Shown here piece after piece: positions 22,749 to 34,268 of a stretch of 64,000 nucleotides of DNA (within the stretch, counting starts at the first letter, position 1; every line of letters starts with the position of its first letter). A program made the translations under genes and the position numbers. Origin of the DNA: Tribonema minus (lineage: Eukaryota; Sar; Xanthophyceae; Tribonematales; Tribonemataceae). The notes under the pieces are model-generated. The model had not been told where the DNA came from. It worked only from the letters and a program-made list of their open reading frames with translations, and did no database searches. The stretch is taken from NCBI GenBank assembly GCA_017506865.1, contig JAFCMP010000117.1, positions 62,001 through 126,000 of the forward strand, in the 5' to 3' direction.

Positions 22749-25700
22749 TCAACTCAGTGCGACGAGCGCACGCCCGTCCCCCCCGCCGCCCCCTCCCCCA
22801 TCCAGCACGCCCACCACGTCCCTGAGGTACAGCTCCAGCGCGTCGCGCGCGCAATCGTGCGCGAGGCGCAGCGCCGCGCTATCGCCGCCGCCAGCAGCAG
22901 CGCTCAGCCTCTGCTCGCACGCCGCAAACAGCGCGTCCAGCGTCTGGTACGGCACCCAGTCGCGCCCCGCGCGCCGCCCGCGCCGCCGCGCCGCCAGCTC
23001 ACCCTTGTCGGCGAGCTCGAGATCAAATAGGCGCGCCGCGATGCCGCACGCTTCGATCAGCTCGCCGTGCTCGATCAGGACGCCCAGCAGCAGCGCGGGG
23101 TGCGCAGCGCCGCCTGCGAACGCCGCGAGCAGCAGCGCCGCAGCCGCCGCACCGCCGCCGCCGTCGCGCTGCCCCTCGATGCTCGCCACGAGCCAGCGCG
23201 GCAGCGGCACGCGCGGGCGCGTCTCCAGGACCGCGCGCACCGCCGCGACGTGCAGCGCAAAGTTGGTCTCCGCGCCGTCCAGGCGGAAGAGCAGCTCGCG
23301 CAGCAGCGCCCACGCATCGCCGCGCCGCCGGTCCGCCTCGGGCCCCGCGCGCGCGCCGGGCGGCGTCAGCGGCCCCGCTCCCCCCGCGTCGCTCAGCGGC
23401 ATGTCCGTTTCGAGAGCGCCGTCGGCGTTCGACTCGTAGCGCGCGCACGCGTTGGCGAGCACCGCCACGACGCGCGCGAGCGCCGCGTCGCGCCGCGCGC
23501 GCGCCGCCCGCTGCGGCCAGTGCGCGAGCGCCAGCGCCGCCGCCGCCTCCACGCAGCCCGCCGCCAGCAGCTCGCCGATCGCCGCCTCCGCGCTGTCCGC
23601 CTGCGCCGCTGCGATGCGGTGCGGCGTCGCGTGCGGCGGCGCGCGCGCCTCCGTCAGCGTTACGCGCGCGCGCACGAGCGCACGCTCCGCCCGCAGCTCC
23701 GGCGGCGCCGTCAGCCGCACTCTCACCCCTGCTGCTTGCTGCTGCTGCCGCTGCAGATCAAAGCTGTTGTCGTCAACGTCCATCACGGCGGGCGCGTCAG
23801 CGGCGGCGATCTCGATGAGCGCGCGCTCGCCGGGCGTGGGCGCGCGCCGCAGCGCCGCGAGCGCGAGCGACAGCGCCGCGGACTGCGCGCGCAGCGCCGC
23901 CAGCGACGTCGCCGGCGGCGGCAGCGTCTGCAGGCGGCGGTGCAGCTGCAGCTGCGCACGCGCCGCCTTGCGCCACGCGCCCTGCGCCGTGTAGAAGGCG
24001 TACTGGCACGCGTAGTAGTTGACGCAGGGGGGCGAGGCGTCGCTGCGGGTGGAGCAGTGCAACGAGGGCAGCAAATACAGGCGTTGATTATGATGGCGCC
24101 GGGTTGTTGGTATGTGTGGGCGTCGCTGCTGCGGTCAACGCGTCAGGGATGGCATGCAACGAGCGATTGAAGTTCAGGTCACCTGCAACATTGCCGCAGC
24201 ATATACATAGTGATATCATGATCGTGTTGAGCGGGCCAGCGAGGCTGCAACCAAAGCGATGTGCCTTCATGTCTATAGCTGCTGCAAAGACTTCGGAGCG
24301 CAGCAGTATTTGCGATGAGAATATGACGCTGCACACACCACCAGTTCCCCTGCCGCCGATATGCAAGCAGCTAAACAAAACCTCTCGCAGGCCCAGGTAG
24401 ACCAATGTGTCCAATAGGCAGTACAAAGTCAGGTAATTGTTTGCATTTGCATCTCACCTGCTCCCGCACACCAGCATCGCCGCATCGCTCCGGTCGGCCT
24501 GCTGGTGGAGCACTGCCTCCACGTCGAGCAGCAGTGACCACTTCAACTTTGAAGTTGCAGGGTCGCGCTCCTCGCACGGGCTCAACGCGCACAGCTCGCC
24601 CAGGCGTCCGTTCTCGCAGAGTCCCAGGACCAGCTCCTCGGTGTGGTCCTGACAGCAGCACCATGGCAGTTACATGACAGTTACAGAGTGGAAAACAAGG
24701 CAAGGCGCCAAGGCACGCATCTATCGTCGCTCGCGGCACAAGTCCGCGCACTGCTGCACCTTCGAGTCAGGCAGAGGTGCCTGGCGCACAGCCGTCATCA
24801 TGGCGCTTAAACGCCGGCCCTCTCGTGCTCAGACATGTGCAGCCCAATGCCCAAGCGCCGCCATATGCAGCCACTCCAAATGGCTTGAAGCAACATCCCC
24901 CGCTCCCCCGGGCAACATGCCAGCAGCAGCCTGTCACAGCGGCGGCAGCGCCTTTTCCGCCGCCGCCAGTGCACGACCGCCGTCAGTCAACGTGACATCG
25001 CGCGCACGCGGCCGCGCTCACCTTCCTGCGCTGCAGATCGGGATTGCCGCACAGCGCGTCCGCCGCCGCGCCAAAGTCCTTCATCTTGGCGGCGTGGCGG
25101 AACTGCGACGACATGAGCGCTGCCTCCTCCGCTCGCACCAGCGCGCGCGCGGGGCTGCCTGCGGGCGGTAGAGCGCGCACCGCGTCGCCCGCCAGGCGCA
25201 GCGCCGGGGCGGCGTCCCAGTTCAGTGGCGCGGAGCGTTCCTGGGGGGACACGGTAAGTCAAGGGTGGGGGGGGGGGGGCATGCAGCGTTACCAGCACGA
25301 TAAGAGCGAGGTGCAAGGATGTATCGACGACAGGGTCTGGGGACTGTGGGGGTTTTGGAGATGGAAAGTGGCACTGCAAGTGCTGGGATAAGGCGACAGT
25401 GCCCGATTCCGTGCATTGGTTTGCAGGTGGTGCGGAGTGGTGCATGAAGAGGGGCATGCCAAAGCTCGGCAGGCGCTGACTTCGAGTGCGTCGGCACCGC
25501 ACCCGCAGACGGTGACTGTACCCCGAAATGCATCTGGCCATGCGGCCGACAGTCACTGTCTGAAGCAGACAAGCACGTAACGCGCGCAAATGTTTGCAAG
25601 ACGCGGAGCAGGAATGCCATTCCGATTCTGCGCCGTGTTGTTACAGCGCCGGGAACCAGCCACGCACCGTGAGCTCCAGCGCGCGCATCAGCTGCTGCAG

Positions 25701-28700
25701 CTGCGCCAGCCGCCTCAGCGCCGCCGCGGATGCCTCCGCGAGCAGGTTCAGCACGTCCTCCGCGCTGCCGCTGTAGCCGCTGCCGCCGCCGCCGCCTCCG
25801 CCCTCCAGCAGCAGCTCGCGCAGCAACGGCGCCAGCGGCGGCCACCGCACCAGTGGCCGCAGCAGGCGCTGCGAGAACGCATTGAGGCGCGGCAGCGCCA
25901 CCGCTGCGACGTCCGTGGCGCGCCGCAGCTCGCTCTCATCGGCGGCGGCGGCGGCAGCAGCGGCGCGCGCGGCGGCGTGCCAGCACTCGGCGATGAAGGG
26001 GTGCGTGTCGTGGTCGTCGTCGGGCTCCAGGTCCTCCCTGGTAGTAGAACAGCAAGTTGGTGTGAGAAAGTTCAAGTTGGACCGGAAGTGATAAATGCCA
26101 GCAGCAGCAGCAGCTTTGATTGTAGTGGTCAAGCGGTGCCGCGGCAGCCTGCCCTGTGCGCCATATCAGTCTTGTGGCGCACATCAAGGCGTGCCAGTTG
26201 AGCCCGATTGCAGGCCAGCACCTGTCGTCGTCGGTGTCGCCAAGGCGCGAGCTGTGGACATTCACGCTGCAAGGTGCTCTCTGAGCTCGCACTTGCACGT
26301 CTTCACGTGATCTTGCTTGGCACACTCCCGCCGCAAGTGCGCACTGTATTTGTGCGCCATAGCCCCCAGGGGCATCTCTCGACAGCTCTCAAGGTCTCCT
26401 CAGATTGTCACTTGCTGACCATCACAACTTCAACAACCACAACTTCAACAGTTGTGATCCCAAGCCTCAAGTATGCCCAATTCGCTGGGCTCCAACGACA
26501 GGTCTATAGCCTTGCAAACTGGCTCCAAGCCCGATGGCCACTTCGTCCGGGCTGCCACACCTGACATCATTTGCATGGTCGAGGCGTACATCTATGTCGG
26601 CAGCCCTCACCCAAACCCTACACGGCACACTGCGCGCACTGTGCATTGAACGTTGCGCAGAAAACAGCTCCGTGCGTGCGCTGCGAAGCCGGTCCACCGC
26701 CCCAGCGCCCCCCCCCCCCCCCCCCCCTTCACACCTCCTATCAGCCCCAGGCCCCGCCTGTCACCTGCGCACAGCGGGGCCTCGCTCCCTGCCATTTCAC
26801 ACACACCCGCGGCAGCGCGCGCTCGCACAGCGCATCGTACCTGGGGATCGCCGCGGAGAACAGCTGCAGGCTTGCGGCGTACAGCCGCTCCGCCGCGCGC
26901 GCGTCCCCCGCGTCCCCCGCGCGCCGCGCCTCCGCCAGGTAGCACTCCGCCGCCACCTCCGCGCGCAGCCGCAGCAGCGCCTGCGCGTCCGCCTCGTCCA
27001 GCTGCGCCGCCGCTGCCGCTGCTGCAGACGCCGTGGCGGGCGACGCGAAGCCGCCGCCGCGCAGCGCGACGCCCAGCAGCGGCAGCAGCGCGCGCGGCTG
27101 CGCGGCCGCGTACAGGAACTGCTCCAGCGCCGTGAGGCGCGCGTGCGGCGCGCCGCCGGCGCTGAGTGCGCCGCTGCCGCCATCGCCGCTGCCGCCGGCG
27201 GAGCGCGCGCACATGCGCAGCAGCGCCGCGGGCATCGGCAGCAGCGGCACGTGCGGCGGCGGCAGCGCGAGCAGCAGCGCCTCCAGCACCGTCTGCTGGG
27301 CGGTGTGGGCGGGCGCGGCGGCGGCGGCGGCGCGCAGCTGCGGCTTGAAGAGCCACGAGACGTCGTCGCGCACCATGGGCGCCGGCGGCAGCATGCGCTG
27401 CTGCGCGGTCATGAAGAGGGCACACGCCCTGCGACAGTCCGATACAGAGCGCACACACAACGAGATTGTGATGCCACATTTGAGGCCAATGTGCTGACCG
27501 TCTGGCGCAATGCATTTGACAGCGGCACACATGGCGGGCGCATGTTGTGGCGCAGCGGGCAGCAGCTCTCAGCAGCTGAGTGTGTGCAGCAATTACCCAT
27601 GGGCGCTGGTGGCATTGCTGTGATTACATCAATGGGCCATCAAAACACCACCTTCCATGGAGTGCAGGGGTCACGCGCGCGCCGGGGGGCTCAACAGCCA
27701 CTGGTCACATGCACACGTTTCCCTCACCATTCCATGAAGTGGATAGCAACCGCCAGCTCGGCCTCCAGCCATTCGGTCCAGCCGAGGTACTCGGGCTGCG
27801 CGAGCACCGCCAGCAGGCACGCCGCGTCGCGCGCCTCCACGTATCTGCGGCGCTCAAGAAGACATACGGTGCTGTCGTCTTAGCATAAGCAGATAGATCG
27901 CGAGACTTCACAGACAGTTGGCCCATTTTGGCAGTTTAACAGTTCATTGAACTTCTCACGGACAGCTGGGCCTCCTGGCAGTTGATGTTCAACTGGAGGT
28001 CGATGATGTAAGCAGTCATTTCAGCAAGAGTGGACAGATCATAAGACACCACAGACAACAAGCAGCCTCGACTGGCAGTTCAAGATCAACATGCGAGAAA
28101 GCAAGAGAGTGCTTATTCTGAGCAACTCAAAGTGGCTACTGTAGTCCATGCTGTTCAACATATCAGCCTGGACCATATGAAACTGAGCAGCGCGTCAGGG
28201 CTAAAGCGCCAGTACCGCCAGCATGCACCTCCTTGTTCATATGTCTGCCTTGTACCCATCACAGAGGTGCCATCTCTACACCATACCACCCCTACCACAT
28301 CCTCATCTCATCAGACGCCAACACAGACCTTCACAACATCTGTAAAATCAAGCGCAAGGCAGACATCAGACACCGCACGCCTCACGCTAATTCTTCCACT
28401 CACAGTGCCTGCAGCTCCTGCGCGCAGACGTGCGCCACCGCTGCCGCCGCCGCCGGCGACAGCTCCCCTCGCGCGGCCCTCCCATCCTTTGCGTCACTCT
28501 CCTCCTCCTCATCCATCACCAGCGCCGCTGCAGCAGCCTGCCGCTCCGCCGCCGCCGCCGGGTGCAGGAGCGCAACGAACGCCGCCACCAGCCGCTCGCG
28601 CGCCTGCACGTGGGCGAGCGCGTGCGGCAGCAGCGGCGCGACGTCGACGCGCGCCGCCGCCGCGCGCGCGCGCGCCGCATCACAAGCCGCTGCAGCCGCG

Positions 28701-31700
28701 ACGACACGCCGTCGCCGCCGCCGCCGTCGCCGTACGCGCCGTCATAGCCGCCGCGGCCAGCGCCGTAGCCGCCCACTTCGTCAACTGAGCGCTGCCACAG
28801 GCGCGCCCCGCCCGCCTGCAGCTGCGCCGCGACGACGTCATCGAAAGCGGCGGCAGCGCCCACGGCGCGCGCCAGCGCGGCCGCGCACGCCGCGAGCGTC
28901 GCCAGGTCTGCGTCCCGCTGGTCCTCTGTGAGCGGTAGCGTGCCCGGCAGCAGCGCGCCGGCGCCGCCGCGGCGCACGACGACGGTGCTCTGGTCCGCGT
29001 CGCTGCCCTCGTTGCGCAGCGGCGGCAGCAGGAGGGCGAGGGGGACGTCGCCGGCAGCGACGGCGCGCGAGGCGGCCGCCAGAAACGCGCGCCACCCGTC
29101 GCTGAGCTGCGTGAGCGCGGCGTCCACGCGCGGCGGCAGCGTCTCGGCGCCGTCCGCGGGGCCGCCGATCGCGCCGCGCAGCGCCTGCGATGCTTCGCGC
29201 AGCTCGTCGCGCACAGCGCACAGCACCTGCACGTTCGGCAGTCGTGACAGACACGGACACGAGAAGACGCGGCGTTTCAATGGGCCGCTGCTGACAGTGC
29301 GGGCCGCGCAGTGCGGACGAGCACCCGAGCTGCTTGCAGCGCCTGTGCAGCCGACGCGGTTGCTTTCTTGGTGCAGCATGGTGTTTTCTTGGTGCAGCAT
29401 GGTGTTGATTACTGCTGATTGCATCGTTGCAGGGCATTTGTGATTGACAATTTGGCATCGGCCGGGTGAGTCAAAATCCCAGGAATCACGCCATGCTGTG
29501 CCACACCAGCCACCCCCCGCTAATGCCCGCGCTGCTCGGACGCCTCACCTCGTGCTGCAGCTGCAGCGCCGTCATGCGGCTCAGCGCGCGCCGCTCGCGC
29601 CGCCGCGGCGCAAACTCCACGAGCGCGCGCTCCACGGCGCCGCGCCCGAACCGCCCGCGCACGAAGACGCGCTGCAGGTAGAACGCCTCCACGCTCAGCA
29701 GCAGCGCCGCCAGCCCCGCGCAGCCGCGCTCGCGCGCGACCGCCGCCCACCCGCCCGCGCGCGCGTGGTCCGCCAGGGCCGCGTCCGCCGCCGCGAGCGC
29801 TGCGCGCCACGCGCCGCGGCACTCGTGGCGCCGCTCCGGCGCCGCCGCCGCCGCGCCCGCCGAGTGCGAGTATGCGTCGCTCAGCTCCGCGAGGTTGTAG
29901 GTGCAGAGCACGTCTGAGACGGGCTCGGCGGCGCTGCCGGCGGCGGCGGCGCCTGCGGACGCGGCAGCGGGCGGCGACCACACTGCCCAGACGGCGCTAT
30001 TCGCAATGTCCACGGCTGCGGACAGCAAATCGACGCCCTCGCAGGGCTGTCCGAGCTCGCCGTGGATGTCGAGGTGGCGGCCGGCGCGCAGGTCGACGAG
30101 GTAGTGGTGCGCCTGCCCCGTCATGGAGCCTGCGCGCACGGCAGCAGGGGGGGGGATTTGGTGGCTGGCGCTGAGTTGCGTGCGTCGTTAACGTAACTGG
30201 CGCCAAGCTGGGGCTGCCAAGGGCGATGCTGGGGTGCTACAAGTGGTTCAGCTTGGTCGATGCAATGCGCCACGCAGTTAGCAACTGACGGCTGCTGTCA
30301 TCAAAACCGCGCTCGAGGAGTGTTGAGGGGTTCTGACAAGGATGTCCTGGCGCCACTGGTGTCTGGCTTCCAAGAGCAATGCCGCCTTTGCATGCCAGCT
30401 GCTTGCATGTGGCTGAGAATGAAACCTGCACGTCACAAGGGGCGTACTTTGCCATGCCACTGCACCGATACCGGGTGAACCAAGGGCATACCTCAACTTC
30501 AAGTGTGTAACGGTCCATCGCAAGTGACTCACCTCTGCAGTGTAGGCTCATCACAAAGCGCGCAACTTCTGGCAAGGTTGGGTCTGTGAATGTGGCCGAC
30601 AGCGCCGTGCCACGTGATGACGCGTGCGCGCCCGCCGCCGCCGCCGCCGCCGACAGGAGCTGCGCAGCTTCGAGGCCCAGCAGGTGCCGCACGTCCGCCG
30701 TCGCGGTGCACGCACTGCAGCGCGACCCGCATCGCGACAGAGTGTTGAGTGAGACAACATGTGCGTGAACACTTGAAATGCACATGAAATACTGCGGGGA
30801 ACACCATGGCCCTGCACACTGTGCCGCTGTGGCGACATGACACCAAAGTTATTGTACGAGATTTCTTCTGCTCAGAGCTGGTGGTCGCAAGTCCAGCTCG
30901 TAATCAAACTGCTTTGTAAAGTGTGCAGCCGCCAGGTGTGGGAGGTAGCAGAGAGCGCTCACAAGCTGAGCGGCTACTCCGCAGCCAAATGTGCAGCCGT
31001 CAGTCGTTCCTCAGCCATAGCGCCGCTGACCCGAATGGCGTCCCTCCACGCTGCTTACTGTTGCGACAGTTGCAGACTGGTTCTATCAGAGCTACAATTG
31101 CACTGCGGCTTCTCCCAACTGCAACAGCGACACGCGCAGCCACCAGTCGGTCTCCAGCAAGCCTTGTACCACGTCAAAAAAGCACATCTACGCCAAACTC
31201 AGAACACTCACTGCTCACCGCCACCTGCTTGAAGGCGTTGAATAACCTGAAAGATTAAGGTGTGCTGCGTCCCACCCAACAGCGACCACACGCACAGTCG
31301 CCAGTCCTGTGACAGCGAGATCACCACCGCGCCGGCTATCACCTCTCTGTGCCTGGCTCACTGCTCTCTGCCAGATACTTCAAGTTACCCAGTGCCTGGC
31401 CAACTGCTCTCTGCCACCTACTTTAACTTACCCCATGCTGCAGCGAGATCACCACCGCGCTAGCACCGCTCTGTGCCTGACTGCTCTTTGCCACCTACTT
31501 CGACTTCTACTTCAACAGTCATCCCGTGCTGCGTCTCACCTGGTCTGCAGCGACCACACGCGCAGCAGCCAGTCCTGCGACAGCGAGATCACCAGCGTGC
31601 CAGCTGACACCTCTCTGTGCCTCGCTCCCTGCTCCCTGTCACCTATCAAGTTACCCCATGCTGCAGCGAGATCGCCACCGCGCCAGCTAGCACCACTCTG

Positions 31701-33223
31701 TGCCTGGCTCACTGCTCTCTGCCACCTACTTCAGAGCAGCTGCTCTCTGCCACCTACTTCAGAGCACAACCTTGGCTCAGAAGATATAAGTTGCGTGTGC
31801 TGTTGCGGTTTTGCAGCAAGATGCTCTGACTCTGCGTTGCTTCAACAGTCATCCCATGGCTGCGTCTCACCCGGTATGCAGCGACCACAAGCGCAGCCGC
31901 CAGTCCTGCAACAGCGTAATCACCAGCGCACTAACACCTATCAGTGCCTCGCTCACTGCTCACTGCCACCTACTTCAAACGTCATCCCATGCTGCGTCTC
32001 ACCCGGTCTGCAGCGACCACACGCGCAGCCGCCAGTCCTGCGACAGCGAGACCACCGCCGCGCCCGCCGTCGTCTCCGCGCTGCTCACCGCCAGCACCTC
32101 CGCCCCCTTGTCGCCCGCCCACATGGTGCGCATCCGCGCCGCGACGCTGACCTCCGGCAGTAGCCTGATTTTCGGCTCGAGGGAGGTGCTCTGCTGCGCT
32201 CCCGTGGCGGTCGAGAGGTTCACGATGAGCAGGTGGTGAGGCGCCACGCCAAGTGCGAGGGTGTTCCTGCGAGAGCGCCACGCAGAGGGGCGATGGTGCG
32301 TGAGGGGTGAGTGCGCAAGTAGGCTTTGAATGTGCGGCGTAGGCTTTCAATGAGCGACTGGTACATCTCAGCAGGCACTTCAGCATTCTGTCACCTGCGA
32401 ACGTGAGTCAATTCAATTAACACATGGAAGACTTCAAGAACATAATGATCAATATTTTGTGCAAGTGCAATCAAGGGTTGCTTGACTTTCAAAGTGTCAT
32501 GGCAGCACGCAGCACTTTAAGTGTTCAAAAATGGAAGAACACTTAGACGGACGCAGGCAATCAGATCGTGGAGCCCTTGCCATGCAAAACATAGTGCAGA
32601 GATGCATCATGCAGCACAAGAGCGTTTAATACATTGTCTGCACATCAATCGGGATGACCAAGCAAGTGGCAGGTGCCAGATTGTAAGGAAGGCACGAGTT
32701 GGTACCTGTCTTTCCAGTGGCAGTACCGCCCTCCCTCAGCCTCCGGCACGTGGCCCAACGCAGCCCCTGGAACATCCTCCAACCTGATTGACGCAAGCAC
32801 GCCAGCAGCCACCGCCACTGGCGACAGCAGCGAAGGCTTCGCCGCAGACGCGCTGGGATCATCGTCCGTGAGATCTTCCTCGGGCTCTGCCAGCACGAGC
32901 CTGAAGACGTGTCCTGCAGCAGTGATGACGCAAAGTGTGACTGGAACTTGATTGTCCTGGTCGAAGATCTGCACCGCGCCTGTGCAAGCGATCGGCGCTG
33001 GCAGCGTGAGGCGGACCAGATCATGATCTAACGGCGATGCCGCGGAGGTTTCGAGGACCTCCAGCGCTGTGCCCTTGCACCTCCATGTCATCAACGAGCG
33101 GCCAATGCCAGACAGCATTGCCCCAGAGCCGAAAATGTGCTTGCCATCATCGATGGCTAGCGAGCCTGAACGTCCGACGCCATCCTCAAAATCTGCGAAC
33201 TGGCCCTCGCGATATAGCGTCAT
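22749..33223 (-). CDS. NUP160: Nucleoporin NUP160 of the Y-complex
   Basis: Twelve minus-strand exons join in phase to 1700 residues: 33223-32706, 32266-32003, 30714-30533, 30129-29549, 29226-28684, 28603-28404, 27844-27728, 27428-26805, 26037-25668, 25240-25022, 24648-24458 and 24042-22749. The N-terminus is the NUP160 beta-propeller (FGSGAMLSGIGRSLMTWRC, VTLCVITAAGHVFRLVL, VVSLSQDWRLRVWSLQTG). The C-terminus is its helical solenoid (LVLGLCENGRLGELCAL, YYACQYAFYTAQGAWRKAAR, ETNFALHVAAVRAVLETR, LPRWLVASI). NUP160 is a scaffold subunit of the outer ring of the nuclear pore. The middle exons are Ala-rich and align weakly, so their assignment rests on phase and order. The ATG follows an in-frame stop by four codons. 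The intron at 28683-28604 is only 80 bases and overlaps an open frame, so it could instead be a frameshift. The protein is longer than the animal form of about 1440. Confidence 0.9.
31262..31985 (-). repeat. Array of decayed copies of the end of NUP160 exon 2
   Basis: Intron 2 of NUP160 carries repeated versions of the last 80 bases of exon 2 with its donor. Clear copies start near 31263, 31537 and 31855; the real exon end is at 32003. Shorter pieces lie near 31437 and 31660. Each full copy keeps the block CAGCGACCACACGCGCAG or a close variant. In the 31537 and 31855 copies the GTGAG donor is still readable. Copies are separated by a shared spacer, CTCTGTGCCTGGCTCACTGC-like, followed by CACCTACTTC. 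Confidence 0.85.
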
Positions 33224-34268
33224 CTTCTGGTTCGCCTAGCGTCGGCACAGCTATTGCAATTGCTGGTTCACACGGGAGCACTTCAAGGCATTGCCGCCAC
33301 CACCTTGCTTCGAATCGCCTGCAAGGCGCGCTTTAGTAGATTTTTGCACCCTAATCTTAGGGTTTGTGTCGGAGCGTCACCTGAGTTGAACTCCCCAAGT
33401 TCGCGCTGTGCGGTGCGTCGGCTCAAACGCATCTCTCAAACTCTGATGTGTACTGTATGGACTCGATGCCATCCCTTTTTATAAACGCGTCGCATCAAGA
33501 GAGCGGCGTCGCACACTTGCAAAGGGCGCCAAGCGCAGTTTTTTCAACAGCGCAGCAGAGCACTGCCGCTGCAGCCGGCGTAGATGAAGCTTTCGCACTT
33601 GATTGAGTGGATCCTTTCGCGCGGCAGGAGCGCGCAGCCGCTGCTGCTGTGATTATCACTGGGCGGCGTCGTCGCGATGGCGCTCGCACACATGCGCAAC
33701 ACAGCGCGCACTGAGGCCGACTGTCGCTGCTGTGGCGCGCTCGATTACCCCCTTGGGATCATGATTGTGCGCCTGCCATGCTCTCTCTCTGTATGTGGCA
33801 ACAATCATGACCGAGGGTGTATGGTGTGCCTTGAGCCTTTGCAGATATTTGTCAAACAATTGCATGGAACAGCATTGGCGCCACAGAGGCTCCCACTTGC
33901 ATGTGGCTCCGGCATGTAAAGGAGAGCTGCACACCTAGCACCAGCTTCGACGTCAGCCCCGGCACTGGCGCAGTGGTGTTGCTGCTACTGCGCTCGTATG
34001 TGCAGCTGGGCGATCTACTGCTATGCATGGAGGTGAGGCTGGGATGACAAGAGGCAGCACTGGCAGGCTGCTCTCTGCCACCGTTGGCCCCTAGTGAAAC
34101 ACACCACCAACATCCAAACAGATTGGCAGAAGCACCAACAGCAACAGCAGCACCAGCAGTGTAATGAGCATATCATGATCACCGAAGCATTTTGATAAGC
34201 GCAGCAGAAGCAGTGTTGACTGATACAGAACACAAGAACTGGTTGATGTCATTGGATGTTGCATTTCA
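33224..34268. other. Spacer between NUP160 start and Crypton gene end
   Basis: About 1 kb without a recognisable exon. It should hold the NUP160 promoter near 33230-33500. A telomere-type palindrome ACCCTAA-TC-TTAGGGT lies at 33348-33366. Confidence 0.5.

Noticed and set aside
23067..24170. Plus-strand open frame of 367 codons
   Set aside because: It lies opposite the last NUP160 exon, which has conserved sequence and good splice sites.
26708..26727. C20 run as part of a splice acceptor
   Set aside because: On the sense strand of NUP160 it is a G run inside an intron, just after exon 8, so it is not a polypyrimidine tract.
26534..27883. Plus-strand open frame of 449 codons
   Set aside because: Antisense to NUP160 exons 7 and 8; low-complexity Arg/Gln-rich translation.
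31262..31985. CRISPR-like regular repeat
   Set aside because: The repeats are coding-exon copies of uneven spacing and strong divergence, in a eukaryotic intron.
31309..32163. Plus-strand open frame of 284 codons with repeated LCLAHCSLPPTS-like peptide
   Set aside because: The peptide repeat comes from the decayed exon 2 copies read on the wrong strand; it overlaps a real NUP160 exon.
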